Shown here: in pieces, positions 1 to 10,136 of the stretch
Layout of the letters: every line of letters starts with the position of its first letter
How positions within the stretch are numbered: the stretch's first letter is position 1
Source: Prorocentrum cordatum
Taxonomy: Eukaryota > Sar > Dinophyceae > Prorocentrales > Prorocentraceae
DNA length: 64,000 nucleotides
Reading direction: 5' to 3'
Assembly (NCBI GenBank): GCA_963575745.1
Contig: CAUYUJ010017893.1
Span: forward strand, 412,946 to 476,945
Program-made: the position numbers and the translations under genes
The notes under the pieces: generated by a model
Database searches by the model: none
What the model was told of the DNA's origin: nothing
The model's input: only the letters and a program-made list of their open reading frames with translations

Positions 1-125
1 CGTGTGCGTGTGCGTGTGCGTTGGTGTGTGTGTGCGTGTGTGTTGGTGCGTGTGCGTGTGCGTGTGCGTGTGCGTGTGCGTGTGCGTGTGTGTGTGTGTG
101 TGCGTGTGCGTGTGTGTGTGTGGGG
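1..125. repeat. TG/GTGCGT microsatellite
   Basis: Alternating GTGTGC and GTGTGT dinucleotide-type repeat running in from the window edge. It is stop-free in several frames and so produces spurious Val/Cys-rich open frames. Confidence 0.95.
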
Positions 126-344
126 TGGTTTCTCCTCCTGCGAGAGCCACGCGCCGATCGCCTCGATGCTCGCGGGTTCCAGCCCGACGGCCCGCGCCCG
201 CTCCACGACCGCGGCCCGTGCCAGGGCCACCCGGGCGCCGCCGGACATCTGCTGCAGCACGTCGCGGCACCACCGTTCGGGCCGCACGGAGCCGCGCTTC
301 GGGTGCGGCAGGTGGCAAAAATCGCACGCCTGGTTGTGCCTCGG

Positions 345-465
345 GGAGGGAAGGAGCGAGGGGGAGGGAGGAGGGAGGAGGAGGAGGAGGAGGAGGAGAA
401 GGAGGAGGAGGAGAAGGAGGAGAATCCCGAGGAGGAGGAGGATCTCGAGAAGGAGGAAGAGGTAC
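345..465. repeat. GGA-rich purine tract
   Basis: Imperfect (GGA)n / GAGG tract on the plus strand. The flanking 126-344 is GC-rich unique sequence in which I see no convincing gene. Confidence 0.9.
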
Positions 466-595
466 TCGGACAGAGATCAGACGTGGCATAGGCATGACCT
501 GTCGGAGCTCCGTGTGCGGATTACCTGAGACTGGCGCGGGGGGCTCCTCCCTGACGCGCGGGGCGCGCCGGGGGCGGTGCTGGAGGCGAGGCCGG

Positions 596-783
596 GTGGC
601 TTCTCAGACCAAAGGCATTTGGCGGGTCCCGCCGCATTCCGCGGAGCTTCCGCCGGCTTTAGCCCGCGGAGGCGGCCTCAATTTGCTTCCGCGGGCTTCC
701 GCCGCCCGTCCGCCGCCCTTCCGCAAAGAAAGAGGTGACAACTCGTTCGATCCTCGAAGGCGAGGCCCTTTCTGGAACGCCCC
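596..783 (+). mobile_element. Family F repeat, copy 1
   Basis: Dispersed ~190-bp module rich in CTTCCGCC/GGCGGA, with a tail containing TTCGATCCTCGAAGGCGAGG and GGAACGCCCC. Colinear copies lie at 11786, 20310 and 49418. This copy abuts a family E element directly. Confidence 0.7.
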
Positions 784-789
784 ATCCGT

Positions 790-945
790 CACAATGTGTT
801 CTGCTGCTCTTCCCTCGGTGTTCCCCCTGCTTGGGGCCTCCGGGGAGGCCCTCGTCGCCACGACCCGCTTCGCCCCGAACTGCTGGTCGGAACACTCTCC
901 CGAGGAGGTCCGGGGAGGAGCGGCATCGGCACTTTGATCACCGCA
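790..945 (-). mobile_element. Family E element, copy 4 (reverse orientation)
   Basis: Reverse-complement match to the 1557-1712 element: it shares GGCCTCC..GGAGGCCCTCGT and GAGGTCCGGGG, and ends in CGGCATCGGCACTTTGAT. The left terminal repeat is degenerate. Confidence 0.6.
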
Positions 946-956
946 GGGGTGGCCAA

Positions 957-1215
957 GGGGATAAAGGGTCACACTTGGAGGCCGAGGTGGGCTGTGTCTG
1001 GCCTACAGCCTAGCCTGTGAGTGGGTTGCAAGTGCCCTAAGTAGCTTGGGTGGGATGGCTGACTCTGCGAAGTGGGCGGAGCCCACGCAGCACGGATGTT
1101 ACTCCCCACGAAGCAACTTAGGGCACTCCTGACTCCCTGATGAGCCAGCCATAACCCAGATCAACATCCGCTCAGAAAAGCCCCATCCCCTCAGAAGCCA
1201 CCGTGCTAAGTCAAG
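957..1215 (+). mobile_element. Family O repeat, copy 1
   Basis: Contains the inverted pair GTGCCCTAAGT (about 1031) and ACTTAGGGCAC (about 1108), and the block GCTTGGGTGGGATGGCTGAC followed by GAAGTGGGCGGAGCCCAC. A related copy lies at 59835-60200. Confidence 0.5.
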
Positions 1216-1556
1216 TCGGGCGGGTGTTGCAAGAGGGCGACCTACAGAAAGGGTAGAAAGAAGGGGTCCTAAAGGGCTCCTGTAATTAACGCCGTTTTTC
1301 TTCACACCCTGTTTAGGTCATCTCCCCTGAAAACCCGCCCGATCAAGTATCTTTTTTATGAATAATGCATGTGCCTTAAATTCTTTGGGAGGGGACTTAC
1401 GGTAGGAGGGCCAAACCATTCGGGATACGGGGCCTTCCCTGCAGATGTACCAGACCAGGCCGCCCCATGTGTGACTTCGAATGCAAAGGAGGGGACCTAA
1501 CTGAGGCCTCGTCTTCATCGTGTCATTCGGAAACTTAAGGTTTCTTTTGTTCTGGG

Positions 1557-1712
1557 GAAACCAAAAGGTACCGATACCACTACCCCCCGGACCTCTCCCA
1601 GGGTGCGCTCTGGCCAGAATTTCGAGGCGAATCCAGCCGCGGCCACGAGGGCCTCCCAGGAGGCCCAACAAGGGGAAAACGAATGAAGGGCAGCGGTATC
1701 GGTACCTTTCCC
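1557..1712 (+). mobile_element. Family E TIR element, copy 1
   Basis: About 156 bp, bounded by AAAAGGTACCGATACC on the left and its inverted complement GGTATCGGTACCTTT on the right. The interior carries GGACCTCTCCCAGGGTGCG and GGCGAATCCAGC, shared with copies at 22002, 55906 and (reversed) 790. No coding capacity is visible, so it is a non-autonomous MITE-like element. Confidence 0.75.
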
Positions 1713-2149
1713 TCCCCTGATGTGTTCTCGATGACTTTCTGCTCCCCTCGGGCTCCGGCATCCACTGGCGGTCGGCCAGTACCAGCACGGCCGGTTGCAC
1801 AGCTCCGGGTGGCCGTAGCTCCCCGCGCTCGGCAGGCAGCCGGAGCGTCGGACCACGCCGCGGCGGGCGCCGAGGCCGGCGCGGGGGGACGCCGAGGCAA
1901 GACCAGCGGCAGCGGCGTGATGCCGGGGAGCAGTGGCGACTAGATCGCGACAGACCCACACCCGTGTAGGGGGGGGGTCGTTGGGAGGAGGACTGGCCAT
2001 GGGGATTGGGCGCGGGTTGTCGGACCCCGGAGGGCGCTCCCGTTCGAGCGGGGATCCCCATCCGACGACACGCGCCCATAGCCCCCGCCGCCCCCCCTAT
2101 GGGTATGGATGTGTGTTGTTCGTTCGTCCAGCAAAGAATAGCCTCAGCA

Positions 2150-2300
2150 TAAACTTCCGGAGCTGCGCGCGGATTGCTTGGATCTGCGCTGGGACAGCCC
2201 CCCCGTCCTTGGCGCGCGGAGCGGGCCAGGGGCGGCGCCAGCGGCGCCGCCAGGGGGCTCCAGCGCCGATTCGAGCACTCCGCGCGGAGCTAGAAATTTT
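2150..2300. mobile_element. Family B fold-back element, copy 1
   Basis: GC-rich fold-back. The left arm (GCGCGGATTGCTTGGATCTG) pairs imperfectly with a right arm around 2255-2298, and the centre contains GGCGGCGCC..GGCGCCGCC. It is the most diverged of four copies and directly abuts the family I element to its right. Confidence 0.65.
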
Positions 2301-2479
2301 CGGGTGTTGCTAGAATTCCCCCTGGCCCAAGGTGCCCCCAGCTTTTCGATCCATTTTGGAGCCCTGGGGCCCTCTGGGCCTCGTGAGGGCTGCTCTGGAA
2401 GCCGTTTCGTTTGGACTACCCCGAGAATCCTGGGGGGCACTTTGGCCCAGGGGCACTTCTATCCAGCAACGCCCGAAAA
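2297..2479. mobile_element. Family I TIR element, copy 1
   Basis: About 183 bp. The left end (TTTTCGGGTGTTGCTAGAA, then CCCCTGGCCCAAGGTGCCCC) is matched in inverted complement by the right end (GGGGGGCACTTTGGCCCAGG, then CAGCAACGCCCGAAAAG). The TIR is roughly 45 bp with mismatches. Related copies are at 11234 and 16605. Confidence 0.75.
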
Positions 2480-3109
2480 GTTTATGCCTGTGCCATCCGA
2501 TGCTCCCCGATGATTTCCGCCTGCCTGGACCTCGTCGTCGGGCGCCCCGGCGCCAGGGGCTCCTCCGAGCGGCCTCGGGGACTGCCGCGGCGAGCGTGGA
2601 GACGGCCGCGGCGGACGCGCTGCGGCGCCCCGCGCGCCGCCGGGGGGCGTAGGCACGCCGCCGCTGCTGCCGCGCTGCCGCCGGAGGCCGCTCCAGGCCA
2701 GCTGCTGCATCGGCGGCGGGGTCTCCGACGACGAGCCGTCGGCGGAAGACCTCTCCAGGGGCGTGGGCGGCACCGTGCGCGGTCTGCGCCGGGCAGGGGC
2801 GTGGACCTCGTGGACCAACGGCGTCAGCAGCTCCCGCAAGGAGCTGGCGCGGTCACTGCTGGGGCCCAGCTGCCAAGAGGCCACCCGCTGCTCCAGCACC
2901 CTGACGTACTCGTCCTGCCAGCCGCCCGCGCGGCGCCCCCGGACCGCGTTCTGCCGCGGCGCCGACTGCGGCCCAGGGTCGCTGGCAGCCCTCGCCTCTA
3001 ACTGATCCGCCCAAGAATCGCTCCCTGGATCTGAACAAACGTCGAGGAAAGTTCCGGTGCGCTGGAGTTTCCATTCCGTGTCCGAGCTGCCGGAGGCGGG
3101 CGCGGCCAT
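2459..3109 (-). CDS. hypothetical protein, possible single exon
   Basis: An open frame of about 216 codons from the methionine at 3109. The first ~110 residues look like genuine coding: mixed composition with Asp/Glu/Trp/Gln, for example SSDTEWKLQRTGTFLDVC, then WQDEYVRVLEQRVASWQ, which looks helical. The C-terminal ~60 residues become Arg/Pro/Gly rich and low complexity, and the last ~7 codons plus the stop lie inside the family I element. The native 3' end was therefore probably lost or lies across an intron. The frame extends upstream past 3109 without a stop, so an earlier start is possible. I recognise no domain. Confidence 0.45.
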   Translation of the reverse strand: MAAPASGSSDTEWKLQRTGTFLDVCSDPGSDSWADQLEARAASDPGPQSAPRQNAVRGRRAGGWQDEYVRVLEQRVASWQLGPSSDRASSLRELLTPLVHEVHAPARRRPRTVPPTPLERSSADGSSSETPPPMQQLAWSGLRRQRGSSGGVPTPPGGARGAAARPPRPSPRSPRQSPRPLGGAPGAGAPDDEVQAGGNHRGASDGTGINFSGVAG

Positions 3110-3219
3110 GCGCAGCCGCGCGCTGTGGCCAGCGCCTCCAGGTGGAACCATGCTCTCTACACATTCCGGGCCGTCTCTGTACATCATCCGTTGAACCGGC
3201 GATCCGAAAATTGCTGAAC

Positions 3220-3771
3220 TAAGGCACTTGGGACAAAACGGCTGCGGAGGCCTTCGTCACCATCATGGTGCTGACCGAACACCTCTGCGGCAGGGGTCTC
3301 AACCACGCAGGAAGTCCATGCCCACCCTCCCCATCTCGACTGCGAGAACCTCATACAGAGCTGTACGCAAGCCTGTCGGCCCGCTTACAAAAAAAACATG
3401 TGTGTTCCCCAACCGTGCTTTCACTGAAGGTGGTCGTCGCGAAGTCGAAAGAATTGGCGAACATGCTTTGCCAATTTCGCTCGGCGGCGGGGTTCCCAGT
3501 TTACGATTTCAGGCTCTGGCGGAAAAACTGTGCGCCGAATCCGGTGGGCGACCGAGTTCCTGAGCCAAGCTCCCCAATTCCAGGTCCCCAGCCGATTTCG
3601 GTGGGCGGCCAAGTTCCCTGGCTCCTCGCTCCAAATTTTTGGCTCCCAGCTCTGTACGGCTTCTGGGTCGGTTATATTCAGGTCTTGTTGCGCCAAGTGC
3701 GCATGTCATTGCGACAGCGAGAAAATGAGAAAGTCGAATTTAGAGAATACGAATTGCAGATGAGAGGTTAG
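3220..3771 (+). CDS. hypothetical coding segment
   Basis: An open plus-strand frame follows an acceptor-like CTAAG at about 3219. It contains TWDKTAAEAFVTIMVLTEHL and later TELYASLSARLQKKHVC. Composition looks protein-like in the first ~80 codons. Further on it passes a short near-duplicate (GGTGGGCGACCGAGTTCC / GGTGGGCGGCCAAGTTCC, ~3545 and ~3600) and may not be coding. No family recognised. It is divergent from the minus-strand frame ending upstream at 3109. Confidence 0.28.
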
Positions 3772-4070
3772 ATCGCAGAGTTAGGCACCGAGAACAAAGA
3801 GCAGAGCGGGTTGAGATGGTAAAGACATTAAACATATTGGTAATATTAATCCAATACGAACAGAAACATAATAATGAGAGAACGCGCAGAGAGAGAGAGA
3901 GAGAGAGAGACATAGACCGAGAGAGAGAGATAGAGAGAACGTGGGACCACTCTCAGACTAGCAAAAGATTCAGTAGGGTAGATTACAAATCAAAGAGCGT
4001 AGGCCAAAGTCAATTATATGATCTCCTCCAGTAAACCTTGACCTTGGGGGTTCTTACCTCCGGGCCCAAA
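3772..4070. repeat. AT-richer spacer with GA repeat
   Basis: Unusually A-rich for the window. It carries a (GA)n tract at about 3893-3945 with interruptions. No gene seen. Confidence 0.8.
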
Positions 4071-4084
4071 TTCTAGAGGCCTCC

Positions 4085-4215
4085 CACATGGGGTCCGCGC
4101 AGATGGGGTCGGAGGATCGCGCCGCATCGCAGATACATGGGCGATGCATCGCCGACACATCGGTGATGCACTGGCGATGCATCGTCGACGTCGGCGATGC
4201 ATCGGCGACGTGTGC
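4085..4215 (+). repeat. GATGCATCGGC-type repeat, copy 1
   Basis: TGGGGTCCG..AGATGGGGTCGGAGGATCG is followed by iterated GGCGATGCATCGSCGA-like words. The same leader and similar words recur at 31366-31520. Confidence 0.65.
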
Positions 4216-4304
4216 GTGAAGAAAATCGGACCAGTTGCCGCCGTCCGTCGCCGCGACTTCCACTCGTCCACTCGCATGGCATAGCAAGGCAGAAAGAGCA
4301 TCGT

Positions 4305-4550
4305 GAACTTGCTTTGCATTGCACTGCTCTGCATGGCTATCCATTGCTCTTCATTGCCTTGTATCGCTTTGCATTGCTTCGCATCGCATTGCATTGCTTT
4401 GCATCGCATTCCACTGCTCTGCACGGCGTTGCATCGCATCTGCATTGCTGCGCACTGCTTTGCATCGCATTAGACTGCATCCTTTTGCTTCATCTTGCAG
4501 TACACTGCCTTGCACTGCTTGGCATCGCATTGCACTGCTTGCCTGGAGGC
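4305..4550 (+). repeat. GCATTGCTTT-type decamer array
   Basis: Degenerate tandem array of GCATTGCTTT / GCATCGCATT / GCACTGCTCT pentamer pairs over about 245 bp. It makes all-frame open shadows. Confidence 0.9.
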
Positions 4551-4774
4551 CATGGTGGAAAACCAATTCGCTGGAGATTTGGGCTCCCCATGTGCGGACG
4601 CAGGGGTCCCGACCCCTGCCCTGGGGATGAGCACGACGACTTGTACTATCGCCGTGGGGGTGGTGTATCTCGCCGATTTGCATAGGCGTCGCAAAGGAAA
4701 ACGTTCGTGGTCTCCGTGCTATGTATGAGTTTACCAGTACACACTCTATTCCCTGGCTGCCGATGGTCCCATGC

Positions 4775-5072
4775 TGAAGACATGATGCAGGCACCACGCG
4801 CGCGTGCTATGACTGCTGCGCCTCCCAAGTGCAACGGCCGCGGCTCCTTTGCGAGGAGAGCAGACAGACCTGGCTCCATGCGCGGCCCTTGGTGCTCTGG
4901 CTTATGGCTTCCAATCGGTTGTACAAGCATACGAAGCTGCTCGAGACGACCCCTGCGCCTGCCGCCCAAACACATCGTGACATTATGCACGGCTTCGCCG
5001 CTGAGGTCTTTGCCAACATCGAACCCCTGCCTCTGACCCCGATGGAGGCCAAGCCTGGGCCACCCTGCTTTC
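4775..5072 (+). CDS. hypothetical coding segment
   Basis: Open frame after a TGA at about 4772, with protein-like composition: LLCEESRQTWLHARPL, then ASNRLYKHTKLLETTP and HGFAAEVFANIEPLPL. It has no clear start codon near its left end, so it may be an internal exon. A competing minus-strand frame exists. No family recognised. Confidence 0.27.
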
Positions 5073-5175
5073 CGACCTCCCCGGCAACGCGGAGGACGCC
5101 CGACTCATGGCTGATCGGGCTGGGGAAGCCTGCGGCAGAGCGTGGTCTGGGTGGCTCCAGGTTTCGCTTCCCAGG

Positions 5176-5250
5176 GTTAGGTCGGGCATGCCCCCCTACA
5201 GGCGGATTTTGGGCGAAAAATTAGAAATATTCAAAACATGCACCATCTAT
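5176..5250 (+). mobile_element. Family A TIR element, solo left end
   Basis: Begins GTTAGGTCGGGCATGCC and continues CTACAGGCGGATTTTGGGCG, the left terminus of the family A element. The right half is missing and the sequence runs into CTAT/CT repeats. Confidence 0.65.
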
Positions 5251-5272
5251 CTATCTATCTCTCTCTCTCTCC

Positions 5273-5305
<33 letters not shown>

Positions 5306-5306
5306 C
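5251..5306. repeat. CTAT, CT and TA microsatellites
   Basis: (CTAT)n, then (CT)n, then (TA)n, ending beside a perfect GC hairpin (CGCGCGCGCTTCGCGCGCGC at about 5313). Confidence 0.9.
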
Positions 5307-5336
5307 TAGAACCACGCGCGCGCTTCGCGCGCGCTT

Positions 5337-5575
5337 AGGTTCTCTTTTGGGGGCCTCTTTTGGGCCTCTTGGGGGCCTGTCGGGGGCCTCTTGGGGCGGA
5401 AAGCTCGACATGCCGGTTCGTATTTCCCCTCTTGGGTCACTCTTGGGGTCGTCCTGAAACCCTCTTGGGCCGTCTTGGGCCTCTCTCGGGCCGTTTGGGG
5501 GCTCTCTTGGGCCGGCTTGGGGGCCTCTTGGGGGCATCTTGGAGGCCTCTTGGGCCCTCTTGGGACGATGTTGGA
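5337..5575 (-). repeat. CCCAAGAGGCC array (minus orientation)
   Basis: Degenerate tandem array seen on the plus strand as CTCTTGGGGGCC / CTCTTGGGCCGT words at roughly 9-15 bp spacing, often 12. It is the same array type as at 8608, 26547, 40259, 42541 and 43965 and within the 1.3-kb repeats. The next 5576-5845 is AT-richer and shows no gene. Confidence 0.8.
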
Positions 5576-5845
5576 AGCTTTTTGCGTAGTCTTGGCGTGT
5601 CGGAAGCCCGAAAAGGCGAACAGCAAAAAAACTGCGAAAAACACAATTACGCTACCGAGGAACCCCACATACTTAATTTAAATACTATGTGCTTGCTTAA
5701 GTTTATCATATATGCGCAATTCTGCGTTCTCAACCCTCGTCGCGAATGTTACCCTCTGTGTCATCCAACGCCATATTGCTTGAACCTCCTCCCTCTTCCT
5801 AGCCTTCTATCCTCCATCGAAGACAGATTCGAGCCAGCCAGCGGC

Positions 5846-8290
5846 CGTGGTGAGGGACCACCCCCTGCGCACCCTCTATGGTGTCGAGAAAGTGCCACGC
5901 CTGCTATGCCCTGGACGACCGTCGTGCATGGCGGCCGCGGTGAGTGACCACCCCCTGCGCAGCCTTTACGGTGTCGAGAAAATGCCGCGCCTGCTATGCC
6001 CTGGACGACCGTCGTGCATAGCGGCCGCGGTGAGGGACCACCCCCTGCGCACCCCCTATGACGTCGAGAAAGTGCCACGCCTGCTATGCCATGGACGACC
6101 GTCGTGCATAGCGGCCGCGCTGAGGGACCACCCTCTGCGCACCCCTTGTGGTGTCGAGAAAGTGCCACTCCTGCCACGATCTGCGAGCGCGTCACGGATA
6201 AAGGCCGCGCTGAGGGACCACCCTCTGCGCACCCACAGTGGAGTCGAGAAAGTGGCATTGCTGCCACGAGCGTGTCACGGACAAAGGCCGCGCTGAGGGA
6301 CCACACTCTGCGCACCCCTTGTGGTGTCGAAAAAGTGCCACTCCTGCCACGATCTGCGAGCGTGTCACGGATAGAGGCCGCGCTGAGGGACCACCTTTTG
6401 CGCACCCTTTGTGGTGTCGAGAAAGTGCCATTCCTGCCACGATCTGCGAGCGTGTCACGGATAGAGGCCGCGCTGAGGGACCACCTTTTGCGCACCCCCT
6501 TGTGGTGTCGAAAAAGTGCCACTCCTGCCACGATCTGCGAGCGTGTCACGGATAGAGGCCGCGCTGAGGGACCACCCTCTGCGCACCCCCTTGTGGTGTC
6601 GAGAAAGTGCCACTCCTGCCACGATCTGCGAGCGTGTCACGGATAGAGGCCGCGCTGAGGGACCACCCTCTGCGCAGTGCCACCCTGATCTGGCGTGTCA
6701 CGGATAGAGGCCGCGCTGAGGGCACCCTCTGCGCACCCCCTGTGGTGTCGAGAAAGTGCCACTCCTGCCACGATCTGCGAGCGTGTCACGGATAAGGCCG
6801 CGCTGAGGGACCACCCCCTGCGCACCCCCTGCGTGTCGACGGATAGAGGCCGCGCTGAGGGACCACTCGTGCCACTCCTGCCACGATCTGCGAGCGTGTC
6901 ACGGATAGAGGCCGCGCTGAGGGACCACCCTCTGCGCACCCCCTGTGGCGTCGAGAAAGTGCCACTCCTGCCACGATCTGCGAGCGTGTCACGGATAGAG
7001 GCCGCGCTGAGGGACCACCCTCTGCGCACCCCCCTGTGGTTCGAGAACGTGCCACTCCTGCCACGATCTGCGAGCGTGTCACGGATAGAGGCCGCGCTGA
7101 GGGACCACCCTCTGCGCACCCCCTGTGGTGTCGAGAACGTGCCACTCCTGCCACGATCTGCGAGCGTGTCACGGATAGAGGCCGCGCTGAGGGACCACCC
7201 TCTGCGCACCCCCTGTGGTGTCGAGAAAATGCCACTCCTGCCACGATCTACGAGCGTGTCACGGGTAAAGGCCGCGCTGAGGGACCCTCTGCGCACCCCC
7301 GAGAAAGTGCACTCCTGCCACTCTGAGCGTCACCGCGCTGAGGGACCACCCTCTGCGCACCCCCTGTGGTGTCGAGAAAGTGCCACTCCTGCCACGATCT
7401 GCGAGCGTGTCACGGATAGAGGCCGCGCTGAGGGACCACCCTCTGCGCACCCCCTGTGGTGTCGAGAAAGTGCCACTCCTGCCACGATCTGCGAGCGTGT
7501 CACGGATAGAGGCCGCGCTGAGGGACCACCCTCTGCGCATCCCTGTGGTGTCGAGAAAGTGCCACTCCTGCCACGATCTGCGAGCTTCACGATATAGGCC
7601 GCGCTGAGGGACCACCCTCTGCGCAGTCCCCTCCAATCGTCAGAAAGTGCCACCCTGCCACGCTGCGAGCGTGTCACGATAGAGGCCGCGCTGAGGGACC
7701 ACCCTTGCGCACCCCTGTGGTGTCGAGAAAGTGCCACTCCTGCCACGATCTGCGAGCGTGTCACGGATGAGGCCGCGCTGAGGGACCACCCTCTGCGCAC
7801 CCCCTGTGGTGTCGAGAAAGTGCCACTCCTGCCACGATCTGCGAGCGTGTCACGGATAGAGGCCGCGCTGAGGGACCACCCTCTGCGCACCCCCTGTGGT
7901 GTCGAGAAAGTGCCACTCCTGCCACGATCTGCGAGCGTGTCACGGATAGAGGCCGCGCTGAGGGACCACCCTCTGCGCACCCCCTGTGGTGTCGAGAAAG
8001 TGCCACTCCTGCCACGATCTGCGAGCGTGTCACGGATAGAGGCCGCGCTGAGGGACCACCCTCTGCGCACCCCCTGTGGTGTCGAGAAAGTGCCACTCCT
8101 GCCACGATCTGCGAGCGTGTCACGGATAGAGGCCGCGCTGAGGGACCACCCTCTGCGCACCCCCTGTGGTGTCGAGAAAGTGCCACTCCTGCCACGATCT
8201 GCGAGCGTGTCACGGATAGAGGCCGCGCTGAGGGATCACCCTCTGCGCACCCCCTGTGGTGTCGAGAAAGTGCCACTCCTGCCACGCTCT
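5846..8290. repeat. 90-bp satellite array
   Basis: About 27 head-to-tail units of 90 bp, each starting GGCCGCGCTGAGGGACCACC and containing GTGTCGAGAAAGTGCCACTC and CGATCTGCGAGCGTGTCACG. Units at about 7770-8260 are almost identical. Those at 6650-7750 include shortened units, and those at the left edge (5846-6200) are clearly diverged. Because 90 is divisible by three, several frames stay open and translate as 30-residue repeats; I see no reason to call a protein. Confidence 0.95.
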
Positions 8291-8425
8291 CCGACCCGCT
8301 GTGCTGTGCTCTGCCGTGCTGTGCTGTGCTGTGCTGCGGTGAGCTGTGCTGTGCCGTGCTCAGCTGTGCTGTGCTGAGCTGAGCTGTGCTGAGCTGTGCG
8401 AGCTGTGCTGTGCTGTGTGTGTGTG
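8291..8425. repeat. GTGCT pentamer repeat
   Basis: Degenerate (GTGCT)n / (GAGCT)n array directly abutting the satellite. It is followed by two near-duplicate ~85-bp segments containing AGAAAACCAGAACCCCACGA (about 8425-8600). Confidence 0.85.
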
Positions 8426-8607
8426 TGGGGAGTGGAGGTTTGTGTGAGGAGACGCGGGTGCGACGCGGCAGAGAAGAAAACCAGAACCCCACGAAACATG
8501 TGGGGAACCAAAACCCCACGAAGTGAGGTGAGTGTCGCGGGTGCGGCGCGGCAGGGAAGAAAACCAGAACCCCACGAAGCATGTGGGGAATGAAAATCGA
8601 CAATGTT

Positions 8608-8795
8608 GGCCTCCTGGGGCCTTCTTGGAGGTTCTCTTGGAGCGCTCTTGGGGCCTCTTGGGGGCCTCTTGGGCCATCACGGGGCCATCTTCGGCGGCTT
8701 GGTGCGCTCTCGGGCTGTCTTGGCGGCCTCTGGGCGCCCTCTGCGGGCGCCCAGGGGGGCTTCCGAGGCGCAGGGAGCGCCCTGGAGCGTTCAAA
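8608..8795 (-). repeat. CCCAAGAGGCC array (minus orientation)
   Basis: Plus strand reads CTTGGGGCCTCTTGGGGGCC and similar; same motif family as 5337-5575. Confidence 0.75.
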
Positions 8796-8893
8796 TAGGC
8801 TCGCCGGCGCCGGGGACTAAAATCGGGTGCGGGGGGGGTGGGGGAGTTTTGGAAAAGTGGGCTGCCCCTGGGTCGGGGGACCTGGACGCCCGG

Positions 8894-8896
8894 TAT

Positions 8897-8932
<36 letters not shown>

Positions 8933-8990
8933 AGACTGCAGTGGCGCTTCGCGCCATGCACCTTGGTCCTCGAAGCTTGGTATGCAGGGC
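8894..8990 (-). mobile_element. TA run plus terminal fragment of family M
   Basis: (TA)n at 8895-8927 is followed by AAGACTGCAGTGGCGCTTCG, continuing GCGCCATGCACC. This is the inverted complement of the sequence ending family M copies at about 51500-51545 and 57895-57940. It includes the hairpin GGCGCTTCGCGCC. Confidence 0.6.
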
Positions 8991-9049
8991 CCCCACGGGC
9001 GTGGTGAACAATCCACCTTGCATCCCCCTCGCGGTGATCCAAGTGGGAC

Positions 9050-9130
9050 GACACTGATGTCGTGGCATGATCGGCTCAGGATGCGTTGCTGGAGCACCTG
9101 CGATTCTGGCGGCCCCCGTTTTCCGGGACC
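9050..9130 (+). repeat. Family L repeat, copy 1
   Basis: Shares GATCGGCTCAGGATGCGTT and GCGGCCCCCGTTT with 22935-23010. No function visible. Confidence 0.5.
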
Positions 9131-9780
9131 CGCGCGGAGCGAGAAGAAATCTTGGCACTCCAGGGAACCGAATGGTGTTACACCGTCCCCTGGTGCGTGG
9201 GTGGAAGGGAATTCCCCCCCTCCGGTTACAGATGTGTGTTGTGTCAATGGAAATGCCCCTCCCAGAGATCACGCCTCTTTTGCTACAAAGGAATAATGCG
9301 CCTCAGAGTGGGACCCCTGCTCCCCGAGCTACAACGACAGCGGCGCCCGCCTGATACTCCATCACAAGGAATTGACAAATCACACTCCTGAGCGAAACTT
9401 CCATACAATTGATCCAGGAATCGCGCTCAAGCCTAGGACTTCCTCACGACTTATTCATAAATCGCTTTCTCGGCGCTCTGAAATTGCGCTCTCGCTGCGG
9501 ATGTTCACACAATTTGTTCAGGAACCGCGCTTACGCCTGAGACTTCGTTGCCATCCCTTCTTGCTAAGCTCTCTTGCTAATCCCTCCTGTCCTTTATCTC
9601 TCCTTCCCTCTTGTATACGTTATTACTGTTTTAGGGGCTGCGCCAATTACACGTTGCTGGGAAGGAAGATATACCCCCCCGAAGCGGGCACGATCAAAGA
9701 CGAAGGAGGCGGGCATCGAAGGCTTGGGATACACAAGTTGACGGACACGCGAGCATGTGAGTGAACAGGCTCAAAATGCT
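9131..9780. other. unique-looking spacer with one internal duplication
   Basis: ACAATTGATCCAGGAATCGC and ACAATTTGTTCAGGAACCGC mark two diverged copies of a ~115-bp unit at about 9395 and 9510. No convincing gene on either strand. Confidence 0.6.
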
Positions 9781-10014
9781 TGGTACGCTTGTTGCGTCTC
9801 CCCCCCCCCCGCGCGATCCATCTCCCGAACCACCCCGCGACGCGCTCTGCAAGGTACCCTTAGGGAGCCCGCGTAGGACGTACGCGCCAAACAACGGACA
9901 TGAATACGCCCCCCAGTCCGCGAGACCAGCAGCGCGGTACGAGCCTTCGCGCATTGCGTACTTTCGAAACCACCGTGGACCCATGTACATGTAATTATGT
10001 TCTTCTTTCGCTCC

Positions 10015-10130
10015 TGAACCACGCGCCCCGCCCCGCGACCCACCCCTGCGACCCGCCCCCGAGACCCACCCCCGCGACGCACCCCGCGACCCGCCCCCCG
10101 CGAAGGCACCCGGCGACCCCCCGACCGCCC
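10015..10130. repeat. GCGACCCACCCC-type repeat
   Basis: C-rich degenerate tandem repeat built on CGACCC. Confidence 0.8.
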
Positions 10131-10136
10131 TGACGC

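Noticed and set aside
7330-8160. 276-codon open frame (and others) over the 90-bp satellite
   Set aside because: Unit length divisible by three plus GC-rich content leaves several frames open on both strands at once; no frame is favoured.
5846-8290. CRISPR-like regular repeats
   Set aside because: Units are contiguous with no variable spacers, and the DNA is eukaryotic.
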